DNA of 64,000 bases from Bacteroidota bacterium (GCA_029555415.1 JAKPSI010000082.1:124001-188000), one strand, 5' to 3'; shown: positions 1 to 9,441, counted from the first letter of the stretch. Notes: a model not told the origin generated them from the sequence alone. Numbers and translations: made by a program.

Positions 1-1022
1 ATTTCTTCCTGACCATGGGAAGTTTCGCCTGCGCCTCCATGTTCTTTTTCACGAAAGGGAGGCTGGAGATCGGTATCGCATCCATGATCATCGCGTGTAT
101 CGGCTTCTGGGGCTCCCTGGTCTATTACAATTCATTCCTTCCTGAGATCGCTGCACCGGAAGACCGTGATAAGGTCAGCGCGAAGGGTTTCGCATATGGC
201 TATGTCGGCAGTGTGATCCTGCAGCTGATCTGTTTCGTTTTCGCGATGAAGCCAGAGTTATTCGGCATCGCGAAGTCCGATAATATCCAGTACCGCATCT
301 GCTTTTTACTGGTTGGTGTCTGGTGGTGGGGCTTTGGCCAGTTCTCGCTCAGCAGGCTGCCTTCTTCTGTTCCTGCAGGCACCGGAGAACAAAAGAACAT
401 CCTGACCAATGGTTACCGGGAACTGCGCAAAGTATTCGGCCAGCTCTCACATCTTCCATTGTTGAAACGATTCTTGTCCGCTTTCTTTTTCTATAATATG
501 GGTGTGCAAACGGTGATGCTGGCTGCCACATTGTACGGCAAAAGTGAATTACAGATCCCCACCGAAAATCTCATCGTGGCGATCCTGATCATTCAGCTCA
601 TCGCGATACCCGGGGCTTATGCCATTTCCAAACTTTCTTCAGTTACCGGTAATATGAAAGCGCTGATGATCTGTGTTGCTTTCTGGATCGTGGCCTGCAT
701 CGCGGGATATTATATCCCCAAGAAAGGGATCATGGAATTCTATATTCTGGCGGTGCTCGTTGGTTTTGTCATGGGCGGCATACAGTCGCTCAGCCGCTCC
801 ACCTACTCCAAACTGATGCCCGTAACCAAGGATACCGCCTCCTTCTTCAGTTTTTATGATGTTACGGAAAAGATCGCGATCGTGATCGGCATGTTCAGTT
901 TCGGATATATCAATGAACTGACTGGCTCGCAACGCAGCTCTGTGCTGGCATTGATGATCTATTTCATCATCGGACTGATCCTGTTGTTCTATACACAGAT
1001 GATCAATAAAAAAGAAGCATGA
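1..1022 (+). CDS. MFS transporter, UMF1/Atg22-like (5' end outside window)
   Basis: The reading frame is open to the left edge of the window (codons in frame from base 3), so the true start lies outside. The first visible ATG at 15 is probably internal, because UMF1-family permeases are usually over 400 residues and only about 340 are seen. The protein is very hydrophobic, with repeated membrane segments and short charged loops. The segment LVYYNSFLPEIA near the visible N-terminus and GGIQSLSRSTYSKLMP near residue 255 are typical of UMF1 transporters, whose C-terminal half carries this QxxSRS-type loop. It probably acts as an inner-membrane exporter of unknown substrate. Its stop codon overlaps the start of the next gene (ATGA), so the two are co-transcribed. 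Confidence 0.8.
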   Translation, partial: FFLTMGSFACASMFFFTKGRLEIGIASMIIACIGFWGSLVYYNSFLPEIAAPEDRDKVSAKGFAYGYVGSVILQLICFVFAMKPELFGIAKSDNIQYRICFLLVGVWWWGFGQFSLSRLPSSVPAGTGEQKNILTNGYRELRKVFGQLSHLPLLKRFLSAFFFYNMGVQTVMLAATLYGKSELQIPTENLIVAILIIQLIAIPGAYAISKLSSVTGNMKALMICVAFWIVACIAGYYIPKKGIMEFYILAVLVGFVMGGIQSLSRSTYSKLMPVTKDTASFFSFYDVTEKIAIVIGMFSFGYINELTGSQRSSVLALMIYFIIGLILLFYTQMINKKEA

Positions 1023-1879
1023 ACCTTTACAGTGTAAATACCGGTTATTTCAAACTGGACGGCGGTGCCATGTATGGCGTTGTGCCGAAGTCGATCTGGC
1101 AAAAACTCAACCCCGCGGATGACAACAACATGTGTTCCTGGGCGCTCCGTTCCTTACTGATCGAAGACGGAAAACGGCTGATCCTGATCGATAATGGTAT
1201 GGGTGATAAACAGGATGCCAAATTCTTCGGACATTATTATATGCATGGTGATGATACCCTTGAGAGATCACTGGCCAACCACGGGTTCCATGCAGATGAC
1301 ATCACGGATGTCATCCTCACCCATCTGCACTTCGATCATTGCGGAGGCAGCATTCTCCGGCAGGGTGATAAACTGATCCCCGCTTTTAAGAACGCGGTCT
1401 ACTGGAGCAATGAACGCCACTGGAACTGGGCGGTGCATCCCAATGAAAGAGAAAAAGCATCCTTCCTCAAAGAAAACATACTGCCGATACAGGAAAGCGG
1501 TCAGCTGCAATTCGTACCGGTGGCTGATAGCCATGATGGCAAATTGGGCATGAGTCCTTTAACGGAGAATGTATCCGTCCGTTTCGTACACGGACATACA
1601 GATGCGATGATGCTGCCACAGTTCAGCCACAAGGGAAGGACATTCGTATATACAGCGGACCTTTTGCCTTCCGTGGGACATATTCCATTGCCTTACGTGA
1701 TGGCCTATGATATGTTCCCGCTGACAACACTGCAGGAGAAAAGATCATTCCTCACAGAAGCTGCTGAGAACAACTATGTTCTGTTCTTTGAACATGATCC
1801 GGTGAATGAATGCTGTACGCTGAAACAAACAGAAAGAGGCATCCGTCATAATGAGCTGTTCCCGCTCTCTGCTTTTTGA
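1019..1879 (+). CDS. MBL-fold metallo-hydrolase (lactonase-like)
   Basis: This 286-residue cytoplasmic protein has the metallo-beta-lactamase metal motif HLHFDHCGG around residue 102. A further metal-binding histidine sits in VRFVHGHTDAMM, an aspartate in FVYTADLLPS, and a late histidine in LFFEHDP. The arrangement suits the AttM/AiiA lactonase-like branch that binds two zinc ions and hydrolyses lactones or esters, but the substrate cannot be read from sequence. The start ATG overlaps the upstream MFS gene by 4 bp, suggesting translational coupling and perhaps a transporter/hydrolase pair. Its 3' end overlaps the convergent membrane-protein gene by 34 bp, a tail-to-tail coding overlap. Confidence 0.8.
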   Translation: MNLYSVNTGYFKLDGGAMYGVVPKSIWQKLNPADDNNMCSWALRSLLIEDGKRLILIDNGMGDKQDAKFFGHYYMHGDDTLERSLANHGFHADDITDVILTHLHFDHCGGSILRQGDKLIPAFKNAVYWSNERHWNWAVHPNEREKASFLKENILPIQESGQLQFVPVADSHDGKLGMSPLTENVSVRFVHGHTDAMMLPQFSHKGRTFVYTADLLPSVGHIPLPYVMAYDMFPLTTLQEKRSFLTEAAENNYVLFFEHDPVNECCTLKQTERGIRHNELFPLSAF

Positions 1880-2871
1880 CCTTCTTCTTTTTCCCGCCAG
1901 ATCCTTTTCAGTAACAGAATGAGGACGCTGCCTGCGATCGCGGGTATCACCAGATTGATGAACCAGATACTGGCTGTTGCCAGGAGGATGCCGGTCAGAT
2001 TGGTACTGAAGAGACCAATGATGGTCTTGGTGATATAACCCCGCTGCGCCAACTCGGCGATCGCGAAGGTGGGGATGATCGCGAGGATGAGAAAGGAAAC
2101 ACTGACCCCCCACCAGCCATTCCAGATACTGAGCTCAACGCCGAAAAGGGAGAACAGCAACAGATACTGAACAGCGAATACCGTATAGCGCAATGCAGAA
2201 AGCAGCAGTAATTCCAGTAACAATGGCGTATCACAATCCCGGAGCGCATTCACCCATTTACTGAAAACGGCGCTGCGCGGAAACCGGTTGATCCATCGGA
2301 TGAGCCAGCTGATCCGAAAATAAAATACCAGCAGGAAGATCAGTACGCCCAGCACACCATATAATACCACCTGAAGCCAGAGGCCTGAAAATTCAGGCTG
2401 TGTCCGCATGACAGGGAATAGAATGCAAAACCCTGTGAAACCCATGATGAGTGTAATAAGCAACTGACTGAGGCTTCCCAGCATGGTGAGCGAAACCGCC
2501 TTGATCCTTTTATCTTCTTCCATATACAAAACCCTTCCCAGGTATTCCCCGATCCGGTTGGGTGTGCTGACAGAAAAAGACACGCCTGCGAGTGTCGCTT
2601 TAAAGGCATTGAGAAAGGAGATGTTCTGCAAGTGCCGGATACTTCGTTTCCACTTCAATGCTTCAATGGCCCAGTTCAGCGGCATCAGAAACAGAACGAT
2701 GAGTAATTTGAAGATCGCAGTGCTGGCCATGGACTCCCGGATGCTTGTCCATGATTGCGCCAGATGCGGCTGTGCTTTCACCTGATGCCAGATCGACCAG
2801 CTCAGCCAGATGAACAGCAGCGGGCCGAAGCAATAGTTGAGGAAGATTTTGATATTCCGGTGCAGCTTCAT
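1846..2871 (-). CDS. UPF0104 / LPG-synthase-like integral membrane protein
   Basis: The protein has about eight hydrophobic segments and no signal peptide. It resembles the flippase-like YbhN/AglD/UPF0104 group (lysylphosphatidylglycerol synthase membrane domain). The motifs NRIGEYLGRVLYMEE and the loop FAIAELAQRGYITKTIIG near residue 260 are typical of that family in Bacteroidota. I chose the start MKLHRNIKIF at 2871; the reading frame stays open to 2940, but that extension runs deep into ruvC. The gene is divergent from ruvC with overlapping 5' ends and convergent with the MBL gene. The transported or flipped lipid is unknown. Confidence 0.75.
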   Translation of the reverse strand: MKLHRNIKIFLNYCFGPLLFIWLSWSIWHQVKAQPHLAQSWTSIRESMASTAIFKLLIVLFLMPLNWAIEALKWKRSIRHLQNISFLNAFKATLAGVSFSVSTPNRIGEYLGRVLYMEEDKRIKAVSLTMLGSLSQLLITLIMGFTGFCILFPVMRTQPEFSGLWLQVVLYGVLGVLIFLLVFYFRISWLIRWINRFPRSAVFSKWVNALRDCDTPLLLELLLLSALRYTVFAVQYLLLFSLFGVELSIWNGWWGVSVSFLILAIIPTFAIAELAQRGYITKTIIGLFSTNLTGILLATASIWFINLVIPAIAGSVLILLLKRIWREKEEGQKAESGNSSL

Positions 2872-3457
2872 TAATCTTGTAAAAATACATTCCCGCCTGC
2901 AAAAGACTCCTAAAATAATACTTGGTATCGACCCCGGCACACTGGTGATGGGTTATGGCATCATTGCCGTGCAGGGATCGAAGGTCACGCTGCTGGAAAT
3001 GCATGCGCTGAAACTCTCGGGTAAGAAAGATAATTACGAAAGATTATCACTGATCCATGCGAAGGTCACTGAACTCATTCGTGAATTCAAGCCGCATGAA
3101 TTCGCCATTGAAGCACCTTTCTTCGGGAAGAACGTGCAAAGTATGCTCAAACTCGGCCGTGCCCAGGGTGTGGCGATCGCCGCAGCGATGCAGGCGGGTC
3201 TGCCTGTTTCGGAATATTCTCCTAAAAAAGTGAAACAATCCGTGACCGGTAATGGTAATGCGGACAAGGACCAGGTCTGGCGAATGCTGCAGCAGATCCT
3301 TTCCATTAAAGAAAAGCCCTCCACCTACGATGCAACGGACGCGCTGGCCGTGGCGATGTGCCATTACTTCCAGGCCAATGCCGTAACAGGCGGCCCCGGA
3401 AAAAAAGTGAAAGGCTGGGATGATTTCATCAAAAAGAATCCGGGTCGCTTACGCTAA
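2837..3457 (+). CDS. ruvC: Holliday junction endodeoxyribonuclease RuvC
   Basis: RuvC resolves Holliday junctions together with RuvAB. The four catalytic acidic positions are visible: the aspartate in GIDPGT, the glutamate in FAIEAPFFGKN, and two aspartates in YDATDALAVA. The lysine-rich YSPKKVKQSVTGNG loop is also typical. Start choice is uncertain: no ATG precedes the conserved TPKIILGIDPGT stretch. The TTG at 2837 gives 206 residues with an unusual roughly 28-residue leader that overlaps the divergent membrane-protein gene; a later non-ATG codon (ATT at 2870 or CTG at 2897) would give a more typical N-terminus. The 3' end overlaps the convergent HIT gene by 9 bp. Confidence 0.9.
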   Translation: MRKILIFRCSFINLVKIHSRLQKTPKIILGIDPGTLVMGYGIIAVQGSKVTLLEMHALKLSGKKDNYERLSLIHAKVTELIREFKPHEFAIEAPFFGKNVQSMLKLGRAQGVAIAAAMQAGLPVSEYSPKKVKQSVTGNGNADKDQVWRMLQQILSIKEKPSTYDATDALAVAMCHYFQANAVTGGPGKKVKGWDDFIKKNPGRLR

Positions 3458-3841
3458 TGCGGCAACGATCTTTTCCTGGATCGCTTTCAGTTCCGCTGCT
3501 TCCAGTTTCAGTTTGGGTTGTGCGAAGTTGAGGTCATTCGCCTCGTTGATGGGAATGAGGTGCAGGTGCGCGTGCGGTACTTCCAGTCCGATCACACTGA
3601 TACCACAACGGTTGCAGTCGAAACTTTTTTCGATGGCCTTCGCGATCGGTTTTGCGAACAGCAATAATGATGAAAGATATTCCTCACCGAGATCGAAGAA
3701 TTTATCGGTCTCTGTTTTAGGGACCACCAGCACATGACCTTCCCGCAAAGGGAAAATATCCAGGAACGCGTAGAACAGTTCATTTTCCGCGATCTTATAA
3801 GAAGGGATCTCACCTGCGATGATCTTTGAGAAGATGGTCAT
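3449..3841 (-). CDS. HIT family protein (HinT-like nucleotide hydrolase)
   Basis: This 130-residue histidine-triad protein hydrolyses nucleotide phosphoramidates or related adenylated compounds. The active-site triad HAHLHLIP is near residue 96, and the N-terminal TIFSKIIAGEIPSYKIAENE is characteristic of the HinT branch. I chose the ATG at 3841 (MTIFSKII). An upstream in-frame start at 3868 would add nine non-conserved residues. The gene follows greA on the same strand, but the greA terminator lies between them, so it probably has its own promoter. Confidence 0.88.
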   Translation of the reverse strand: MTIFSKIIAGEIPSYKIAENELFYAFLDIFPLREGHVLVVPKTETDKFFDLGEEYLSSLLLFAKPIAKAIEKSFDCNRCGISVIGLEVPHAHLHLIPINEANDLNFAQPKLKLEAAELKAIQEKIVAALA

Positions 3842-3886
3842 AACACGGGATTTAGTTGAAAGATGCAAAGCTATTGACTGGCGGGC

Positions 3887-3912
3887 AAAAAAAACCCGGC
3901 GCGGTGGCCGGG
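3887..3912 (-). terminator. Intrinsic terminator of greA
   Basis: The stem CCCGGC (3895-3900) pairs with GCCGGG (3907-3912) around a six-base loop. An eight-A run at 3887-3894 reads as a U-tract on the minus strand. It lies 21 bp beyond the greA stop. Confidence 0.8.
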
Positions 3913-3932
3913 ATAAAAAAGAAATGATCTGC

Positions 3933-4406
3933 TTATGCAGTAATGTCTTCGATCTTGAATTTGATGACTCCGGCAGGCGCGGTCACTTCAGCAGTATCGC
4001 CCACTTTCTTTCCAAGTATCCCTTTGCCAATGGGAGAAGTAACGGAGATCTTACCTGTTTTCAGGTCCGCTTCTTTTTCACTGACGATCTTGTACGTTAC
4101 CTGTTTTTTCGTGTTCAGGTTGGTGAGCGTCACTTTGGTCAGGATGGATACCTTGCTGGTATCGATATTCGCTTCGTCCAGCACACGGATATTGGACATG
4201 GAACCTTCCATGGCCGCGATCTTGGCTTCCAGTAATCCCTGTGCTTCCTTGGCCGCGTCATATTCCGCGTTCTCTTTCAGGTCACCTTTCTCACGCGCCT
4301 CAGCGATCGCGCGGCTGGCAGCCGGTCTGTCCACAGCTTTCATCCGCTGAAGCTCAGCTTTCATCAGCTCCAGGGTCTCTTTTGTTACATATTGTAATCC
4401 ACTCAT
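3933..4406 (-). CDS. greA: Transcription elongation factor GreA
   Basis: GreA rescues backtracked RNA polymerase by stimulating transcript cleavage. The 157-residue length fits the family. The N-terminal coiled coil carries the acidic tip in GDLKENAEYDAAKEAQ (about residues 41-56). The C-terminal FKBP-like half includes ITSPIGKGILGKKVGD-type sequence (here VTSPIGKGILGKKVGD). The gene stands alone with its own intrinsic terminator downstream. Confidence 0.95.
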   Translation of the reverse strand: MSGLQYVTKETLELMKAELQRMKAVDRPAASRAIAEAREKGDLKENAEYDAAKEAQGLLEAKIAAMEGSMSNIRVLDEANIDTSKVSILTKVTLTNLNTKKQVTYKIVSEKEADLKTGKISVTSPIGKGILGKKVGDTAEVTAPAGVIKFKIEDITA

Positions 4407-4428
4407 ATCACTTTCTTTGATGGTTGAG

Positions 4429-4467
4429 AAAAAAAATACAACGCCTCAGGGATAAGCTGAAGCGTTG
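4429..4467 (-). terminator. Intrinsic terminator after the hydroxyacid dehydrogenase
   Basis: An 11-bp stem (4439-4449 with 4457-4467, one mismatch) and a seven-base loop are followed on the minus strand by a U-rich tract from the A-run at 4429-4437. It closes the rsmA/dehydrogenase unit just upstream of greA. Confidence 0.8.
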
Positions 4468-4512
4468 CATGTGACTGTAAAGGTAGTAAGTTTTTCCAAA
4501 CCCTGCAACGGG

Positions 4513-5448
4513 TCAATTCGCCTGATCGAGGCCCAGTTTTTCCAGTAATACCTTAGACATCCCGTAAAAGGACTCATGGCTGTACCCCGCGATATGCGGA
4601 GTGACCAGGATCGTCGGGTTCTCCAGCAATTGCTGTAATACAGTTCTTTCGGCTTCTGAATAAGTTTCCAGCTGTTCATTCTCCAGCACATCCAGTCCTG
4701 CGGCAGAGATCACCCCCCGGTGCAATGCACGAAGCAATGCCGCGGTATCCACCACTTTACCCCGGGAGGTATTGAGCAGGACGGGTCGTCGCTGGAGCCC
4801 ATCGAAAAAACTTTCACCGGCAATATGTAATGTATCGGAGGTCAGGGGCAGGTGAATACTGATCACATCGGCATAACGGCAGAGCTGTTCCAGATTCGCC
4901 TCTTTGATATATCCCTGCGCGAATCCTGATTTGTATTTATCATAAGCCAGCACTGTAACCCCGAATGGCTGCAGCAATTTCGCGAAACTGCTTCCCGTAT
5001 TTCCATACCCGATGATGCCGACGGTTTTCCCGGACAATTCTGTCCCGGTATTTTCAGTGCGTTTCCATAGACCTCTCTTTACTTCTTCGTGGGAGGAACC
5101 GATGCGGTGCAGCAGGCTCAGCAGCATACCAAGGCAATGTTCTGCTACGGCATTCCGGTTGCCTTCCGGACTGCTGACACATTTGATATTCCGTTCTTCC
5201 GCATATACCGTATCGATCAGTTCCATGCCGCTGCCCAGTCTGCCGACCCATTTCAGATGCGTTGCGCGGGAAAGCAAAGCGCGGTCCACCCGGATGCGGG
5301 TCGTAATAACAAGTCCTTCCACTTCATGGATCAGGGCTGATGTTTCTTCATAGGTGATCGCGGGTTCATAGATCACTTCATATCCATGCTGCTGCAACCG
5401 GTGTTGCAGGTAATCATGCGCGCGTCCTGTGATCAGTACTTTTTTCAT
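4513..5448 (-). CDS. D-isomer-specific 2-hydroxyacid dehydrogenase
   Basis: The 311-residue protein has the two-domain fold of NAD-dependent D-2-hydroxyacid dehydrogenases, the group that includes phosphoglycerate dehydrogenase. The NAD-binding loop GYGNTG lies near residue 148. The catalytic arginine is in NTSRGKVVD, the glutamate in [10 protein letters not shown] and the histidine in [11 protein letters not shown]. It lacks the C-terminal ACT domain of long SerA enzymes, so it could be a short-form SerA or another 2-ketoacid reductase. The start codon overlaps the rsmA stop (ATGA), indicating an operon. Confidence 0.85.
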   Translation of the reverse strand: MKKVLITGRAHDYLQHRLQQHGYEVIYEPAITYEETSALIHEVEGLVITTRIRVDRALLSRATHLKWVGRLGSGMELIDTVYAEERNIKCVSSPEGNRNAVAEHCLGMLLSLLHRIGSSHEEVKRGLWKRTENTGTELSGKTVGIIGYGNTGSSFAKLLQPFGVTVLAYDKYKSGFAQGYIKEANLEQLCRYADVISIHLPLTSDTLHIAGESFFDGLQRRPVLLNTSRGKVVDTAALLRALHRGVISAAGLDVLENEQLETYSEAERTVLQQLLENPTILVTPHIAGYSHESFYGMSKVLLEKLGLDQAN

Positions 5449-6197
5449 CTCATTTTAAATGTTAATGCTGCAAAATCGGCCACACTGAGCTGTTCCGCTC
5501 TTTTTGAAAAGATTTCATCTTCCAGTACCGGGGGATCGAATATTCCCCGAACGGCATTGCGCAGGGTCTTGCGGCGCTGATTGAACGCGGTCTTCACCAG
5601 CAGGAAAAGATCTTTTTCACTGCGCATGGGTACGGTCTGTTCAAGACGGGTCAGTCTGATCACCCCGCTTTTAACTTTGGGTGGCGGATTGAAACTGTTC
5701 TCCGAAACATCGAAGAGATAATCCACTTTGTAAAATGCCTGGATCAGTACGCTGATCACACCATATACTTTATTGCCTTCCTTGGCTGCAACGCGTTGTG
5801 CCATTTCCTTCTGGAACATACCCACGATATGGTCCACCTGATCCTTCCACTCAAGTACCTTGAAAAGGATCTGGGAGGAAATATTATAGGGAAAGTTACC
5901 GACTACGGTGAAGGTTCCTGTGAAAGGGGGATCCGCATCCAGGAAGCTCTGATGGATGATCTTACCGGTAATGGCCGGATAAGTGGCCAGCAGAAAATTC
6001 ACTTTTTCCTCATCCAGTTCTACGGCTTTGAAATCGATACCGGGCAATTCCAGCAGGTATTTGGTGAGCGCACCGCCGCCGGGCCCTACTTCCACGAGTT
6101 GCGTGAACGGGTGGTGTTGCAGGTCCGCAACGATCCTGCGGCAGATATTCTCATCCTTCAGGAAATGCTGGCCCAGTGATTTCTTGAGCGTATACAT
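5445..6197 (-). CDS. rsmA: 16S rRNA dimethyladenosine transferase RsmA (KsgA)
   Basis: RsmA uses S-adenosylmethionine to dimethylate two adjacent adenines near the 3' end of 16S rRNA during small-subunit maturation. Visible signatures are [12 protein letters not shown] at the N-terminus, the SAM-binding loop [10 protein letters not shown], and the catalytic motif NFPYNISS (the usual NLPY with Phe for Leu). I chose the start [12 protein letters not shown] at 6197; an upstream start at 6230 would add a non-conserved cysteine-rich extension. It overlaps the downstream dehydrogenase gene by 4 bp. Confidence 0.93.
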   Translation of the reverse strand: MYTLKKSLGQHFLKDENICRRIVADLQHHPFTQLVEVGPGGGALTKYLLELPGIDFKAVELDEEKVNFLLATYPAITGKIIHQSFLDADPPFTGTFTVVGNFPYNISSQILFKVLEWKDQVDHIVGMFQKEMAQRVAAKEGNKVYGVISVLIQAFYKVDYLFDVSENSFNPPPKVKSGVIRLTRLEQTVPMRSEKDLFLLVKTAFNQRRKTLRNAVRGIFDPPVLEDEIFSKRAEQLSVADFAALTFKMR

Positions 6198-6228
6198 GGA
6201 ACAAAAGTAACTGATGTGGCACGAAAGC

Positions 6229-6260
6229 AAAAAAGACCTTCCCGGGGGAAGGTCTTTTTT
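6229..6260. terminator. Symmetric intrinsic terminator
   Basis: A perfect 15-bp inverted repeat with an A-run on the left and a T-run on the right (6229-6243 with 6246-6260) can work in both directions. On the minus strand it lies 19 bp beyond the stop of the large sugar-dehydrogenase gene and upstream of rsmA, so it separates the two units. Confidence 0.9.
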
Positions 6261-6279
6261 GATGACTGAAAAAGCCGTT

Positions 6280-9261
6280 TTAGAGTTTCTGAACCTTTGT
6301 ATTCACATTCAGGCCAGCACCTTCCACGCGGAGGAAGTACATGCCGGATGCGAGACCGGTCATATTGATCAGGATATTCGAAGGTGTATCTTTTTTCACT
6401 TCGGATGTATTCTTCATGATCACCTTACCGGCATTATCCAGCAGGCTCCATTCCACAACACCACTGTTGACAGCGATCACGGTCACTTTTGTATCCGTTT
6501 TCACAGGGTTCGGCATCAGGGAAACCGATCCGCTGAATCCGGGCAGTGATACCACCACGATATTGGAGTATTTGAAGGCGCCATCGATATCGACGATCTT
6601 CAGACGATAATACAGTACGGGGCTCTTCGTTTGCAGCGTAGTGCGGTCCGTAAAGTCGTAACTGGATGTTGTATTCGTATTATGCTGTGAGGCAACGGTA
6701 CCAATGCTGCTGAAGTTCATTCCGTCAACACTTCTTTCCACGACGAAGTTTGCGGTATTCACTTCATGCTGTGTTTTCCAGTTCAGCTGCGCACTCTGAT
6801 CGCGCTGTAAGGAACCGGTGAAGGTCACCATATCCAGCGGAAGGGTGATGGTAGCGATACCAAAATAGAATGAAGAGAAGCTGGTGATATTGCCTTGCAG
6901 CATGTATCCGTTGGAACCGAATGCTTCAGAGAAGGTGGGGTTAACGAGTGTGGTTGAGTTACCTACCGTTGCGCTGCAGGGATCGGAATTCTTGAGGATC
7001 TTCAGGTCTGTGATCGCGCTTACACCACTCAATGCATCAGCATCCAGTGCATCGTATTCCGCTTTGGAGAAATAAAGACGGATCTTCACAGCACTTGAAG
7101 GCTGAACTGCAGGGGTGATCGTTAGGTTTCTGTCGAGCAGATGTACGCCACTCTTGATACGGATCGCACCGGAGTTGATCCAGTAGGAAGCGGTCACGGT
7201 ACCCAGATTATTACCATTGGCGTAGATCTCTGCCAGGATATTACCATCCTGACCAGTGATCGGCACCCAAATATTATTATTGCTTGCATCGATCACAACG
7301 GAGTTCGCTGTATTACATGAGTTAGCTGTTCCTGATGTTACAGGTATCGTATTGGGAATGGAACTCTTACCTGCTACATCCGTATAACCAAGGAAATCAT
7401 ATTTGACGATACAACCACCGCATATAGCTACCTGTTCAAGCACTGCGGAGCCTCTCGGACCGTTCGTTGTTGTTGAATTATCAGATACCGTAAAGAGCTG
7501 ACGCGGATTCAGCGGGTTAATGGCCAGATCACGCATACGGTTCCTGCCACCAAAGAAAGTGGAGGTGTCAGCGCCTGCGGTCTGAAGGACCGTGGTACTG
7601 GTTGAATTCAGTTTCAGACGGAGCATACGTGCCCATTTCAAACCGGAAACAAGTAAAGAATTCTTCCAGCCTGGGATCTGAGAGTAGGGATAATAATCAA
7701 TACCCGACCATGCTTCAGATGGCCAGAGATTATTACCACCTGGTGTAGTATAGTGTGATGTAACCCATGCCGGAGTTGCATCATAGCCCGAAAAAAGAGG
7801 ATCTTTATAGTTTGCGCCCCACTCTAATGCTTTTGCTGATTCACTGACGATCGGAGGAAGTGCATTGTCTGGTGCTCCTGTCGGTGCTGCTTTACAACCG
7901 TTGTAGTTATTGTCACCTGATTTACCAATGATATAAGGATGTCCGTAATTCAAGCCACGGTTAATCACATTGATCTCATCATCACTCATCGGTCCGTGTG
8001 TAGAAGCGAAAATTACGTCATTAACTGAGTCGTATGCAAAACCCTGGTTGTTACGGATACCAATGGCCCATGCCGCACTTTGTTTACCCACAACCCCGCT
8101 GTAAGGGTTATCATTCGGGATCCATTTATCATACGTACCTGCATCGCCATCGGGCTCCAGATTGAAACGAAGAATCTTTCCTTCATAAGACATAGTATCC
8201 TGTGCGTGGTTGGTACGGTTCGTGTTTGCGAACTGGCCAGTACCCATATCACCCTGACCGTAGAACAGATAATCCGTACCACCTACTGGGGCGATGATCA
8301 AACGCTGACTGTTATGGTCACTGCTACCCGGTAACGTATCACAAACGGAAACGGGTGACTCAAGTTTACCGGTAGTTGTATTATAGGTGAACCGAACGAT
8401 CCTGTTCTGGTAGAAAATTCCATTTTTGGGGACAGACTGATCCGAGACCATCGTATGAACATAAGAGATGTATACATACTTCTTGGTACTCATGAATTGC
8501 GGATGCAGCACCAGTCCCGCAAACCCGCCCTGCGGATTATAAGTACCGATATTGAACTGCATATTGAATGCCTGGTCGGCAGGTGCGCTAAAGAATGTAC
8601 TACCCAGTGACAAGTCCACCAGCGTATCACGATGGCCGGTATTGGGGTCGATCCGGTATGCACGGTAACCTTTGGATTCAGTGACCCAGAGATAACCATC
8701 ATAACCATAAGTGATCTCCCAGGGGTTATTCAGGAATCCAGCCGTAGAAAGTATGGTCTGATTGAAGATCTCACCCATACGGCCACCTTTTGTTTGTGTG
8801 GAAGCGGCAGGTGTGATGTTGATCGTAAAGGCACCATCAGCAGCAACCCAGGATGGTTGTAAAGCGCCTGCTGAATAGACCCTGAACAAGTATACCGTAC
8901 CTACAGTAAGATTCGTGTATGACAGTTGATACTGACCGCAGGCGAGAGTGGTCAGTGAACCGCATCCTCCTGAAAAAAGCTGAAGGCGTATACCGGATTG
9001 TGCAAGTTTGGTACCTGCTCCGGTGATCAGGATATTGACATAAGGGGAAACTGCGGTGAACTTATACCAAACATCATCATCCGGATTACCTGTCGCACAA
9101 TCTACAGGAATAGAACCGGTGGCGGTTGCCGAAAACAATGTTGTGGTCAGTGGAGTGCCCGGAGTTACATTGACAGCGGCAGCACAGTTATCATTCGCTG
9201 GTGGCGCAGCAATGACATTAATGGATGCAAGGATCAACAAGCAGGATAATAGCTTTTTCAT
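6280..9261 (-). CDS. Secreted PQQ-dependent sugar dehydrogenase with T9SS sorting tail
   Basis: The 993-residue precursor has a Sec signal peptide (cleavage near the AAPP junction, residue 19). A pre-peptidase-like beta-sandwich follows, starting NDNCAAAVNVTPG and containing DDDVWYKFTA. The central glucose/sorbosone-dehydrogenase propeller includes GIRNNQGFAYD near residue 400 and HGPMSDDEINVINRG near 425, both typical of soluble quinoprotein sugar dehydrogenases. A fibronectin-like module (LNWKTQHEVNTANFVVERS) precedes the C-terminal sorting domain, which starts around SLMPNPVKTDTKVTV and ends in GMYFLRVEG and VQKL. The protein is probably exported by T9SS and displayed on or released from the surface. 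Substrate and cofactor use are not proven by sequence. Confidence 0.85.
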   Translation of the reverse strand: MKKLLSCLLILASINVIAAPPANDNCAAAVNVTPGTPLTTTLFSATATGSIPVDCATGNPDDDVWYKFTAVSPYVNILITGAGTKLAQSGIRLQLFSGGCGSLTTLACGQYQLSYTNLTVGTVYLFRVYSAGALQPSWVAADGAFTINITPAASTQTKGGRMGEIFNQTILSTAGFLNNPWEITYGYDGYLWVTESKGYRAYRIDPNTGHRDTLVDLSLGSTFFSAPADQAFNMQFNIGTYNPQGGFAGLVLHPQFMSTKKYVYISYVHTMVSDQSVPKNGIFYQNRIVRFTYNTTTGKLESPVSVCDTLPGSSDHNSQRLIIAPVGGTDYLFYGQGDMGTGQFANTNRTNHAQDTMSYEGKILRFNLEPDGDAGTYDKWIPNDNPYSGVVGKQSAAWAIGIRNNQGFAYDSVNDVIFASTHGPMSDDEINVINRGLNYGHPYIIGKSGDNNYNGCKAAPTGAPDNALPPIVSESAKALEWGANYKDPLFSGYDATPAWVTSHYTTPGGNNLWPSEAWSGIDYYPYSQIPGWKNSLLVSGLKWARMLRLKLNSTSTTVLQTAGADTSTFFGGRNRMRDLAINPLNPRQLFTVSDNSTTTNGPRGSAVLEQVAICGGCIVKYDFLGYTDVAGKSSIPNTIPVTSGTANSCNTANSVVIDASNNNIWVPITGQDGNILAEIYANGNNLGTVTASYWINSGAIRIKSGVHLLDRNLTITPAVQPSSAVKIRLYFSKAEYDALDADALSGVSAITDLKILKNSDPCSATVGNSTTLVNPTFSEAFGSNGYMLQGNITSFSSFYFGIATITLPLDMVTFTGSLQRDQSAQLNWKTQHEVNTANFVVERSVDGMNFSSIGTVASQHNTNTTSSYDFTDRTTLQTKSPVLYYRLKIVDIDGAFKYSNIVVVSLPGFSGSVSLMPNPVKTDTKVTVIAVNSGVVEWSLLDNAGKVIMKNTSEVKKDTPSNILINMTGLASGMYFLRVEGAGLNVNTKVQKL

Positions 9262-9337
9262 TTATAGTGGATTTTTCGCATGCAAATTACAATCTAAGGT
9301 CCGAATCACCATAAGTGTATTTGCTTAATTTTTCTTC

Positions 9338-9364
9338 GTAGTTCTACTACAAAACATTAGGGGG
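9338..9364 (+). promoter_or_regulatory. Bipartite promoter-region motif GTAGTT-N12-ATTAGGGG, copy 1
   Basis: GTAGTT (9338-9343), twelve bases, then ATTAGGGGG (9356-9364) lies 78 bp upstream of the T9SS gene at 9442. The same two halves with the same spacing occur at 22561-22586, 73 bp upstream of another cell-envelope gene. The left half here is also part of a small inverted repeat (GTAG..CTAC). It may be a binding site for an unidentified activator. Confidence 0.4.
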
Positions 9365-9441
9365 TTTTGCTCTTGCTCAACTTATGTGGTTCCACTTATT
9401 TTGTCAACTGTTCATTATCCGCTAAAACCATGTTCCTTGTT

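Noticed and set aside
1745-2113. A 122-residue minus-strand frame across the MBL and membrane-protein genes
   Set aside because: It lies inside two well-supported genes in another frame and has no recognisable features.
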